NCBI RefSeq assembly: GCF_011365745.1 | Contig: NZ_JAAOBY010000006.1 | Coordinates: 40,270 to 73,644, forward strand | DNA: 33,375 nt | Reading direction: 5' to 3' | Source of the DNA: Flavobacterium turcicum | Lineage (GTDB): Bacteria > Bacteroidota > Bacteroidia > Flavobacteriales > Flavobacteriaceae | Shown: piece after piece, positions 33,375 through 33,375 of the stretch | How the letters are laid out: each line of letters begins with the position of its first letter | Numbering within the stretch: the stretch's first letter is position 1 | The notes under the pieces: model-generated | Told to the model about the DNA's origin: nothing | Databases searched by the model: none | Seen by the model: the letters and a program-made list of their open reading frames with translations, nothing else | Translations under genes and position numbers: made by a program

Positions 33375-33375
33375 G

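Overview
The window looks like a chromosomal segment of a Flavobacterium-type member of the Bacteroidota. It is AT-rich. It carries SprB-type repeats, TonB-dependent receptors, DUF4252 proteins and lipoproteins ending in a short lipobox. Several promoters match the Bacteroidota sigma pattern (TTG, about 19-22 nt, TAnnTTTG), and Shine-Dalgarno sequences are mostly absent. I see no phage, insertion sequence or CRISPR array.

Layout. 1-2368 (minus): the N-terminal part of a large secreted SprB-repeat protein that runs off the left edge, preceded by a Tail-Collar (microcystin-dependent type) protein. 2369-2967 is an AT-rich gap. 2968-4061 (plus): two RNA-modification enzymes, an RluE-like pseudouridine synthase and TrmL. 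4088-13048 is a cobalamin locus. A minus-strand btuF-btuC-btuD import operon diverges from plus-strand cobU, a bluB-cobT fusion, cobS and cobC. These are followed by btuB, which has its own promoter and a full cobalamin riboswitch. The set covers outer- and inner-membrane uptake, aerobic synthesis of the lower ligand DMB, and nucleotide-loop assembly. No corrin-ring genes are present, so it reads as salvage or remodelling of corrinoids.

13126-17667: an N-acetylmuramoyl-alanine amidase and an S41 lipoprotein protease (minus), diverging from an ECF sigma factor, an overlapping anti-sigma-like membrane protein and two DUF4252 proteins (plus). 17728-22129 (minus): a PepSY membrane protein, a TonB-dependent receptor and a small Cys-containing exported protein, probably a metal or metal-chelate uptake group. 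A TPR protein follows. 23205-29540 (plus): a second small exported Cys/His protein and a complete tripartite RND efflux pump (adaptor, AcrB-type permease, TolC-type lipoprotein).

29949-33201: an RNA-repair-like module. An RtcB ligase homologue (plus) diverges from an HD-superfamily hydrolase and a WYL-domain regulator (minus). An 8-bp-arm palindrome lies in the shared promoter region exactly over the predicted -33 box of the HD gene. This is the best candidate in the window for an incompletely described regulated system. A tRNA-Leu(GAG) lies at the right edge (minus). Two intergenic elements (19347-19426 and about 30978-31089) look like dispersed flavobacterial repeats.
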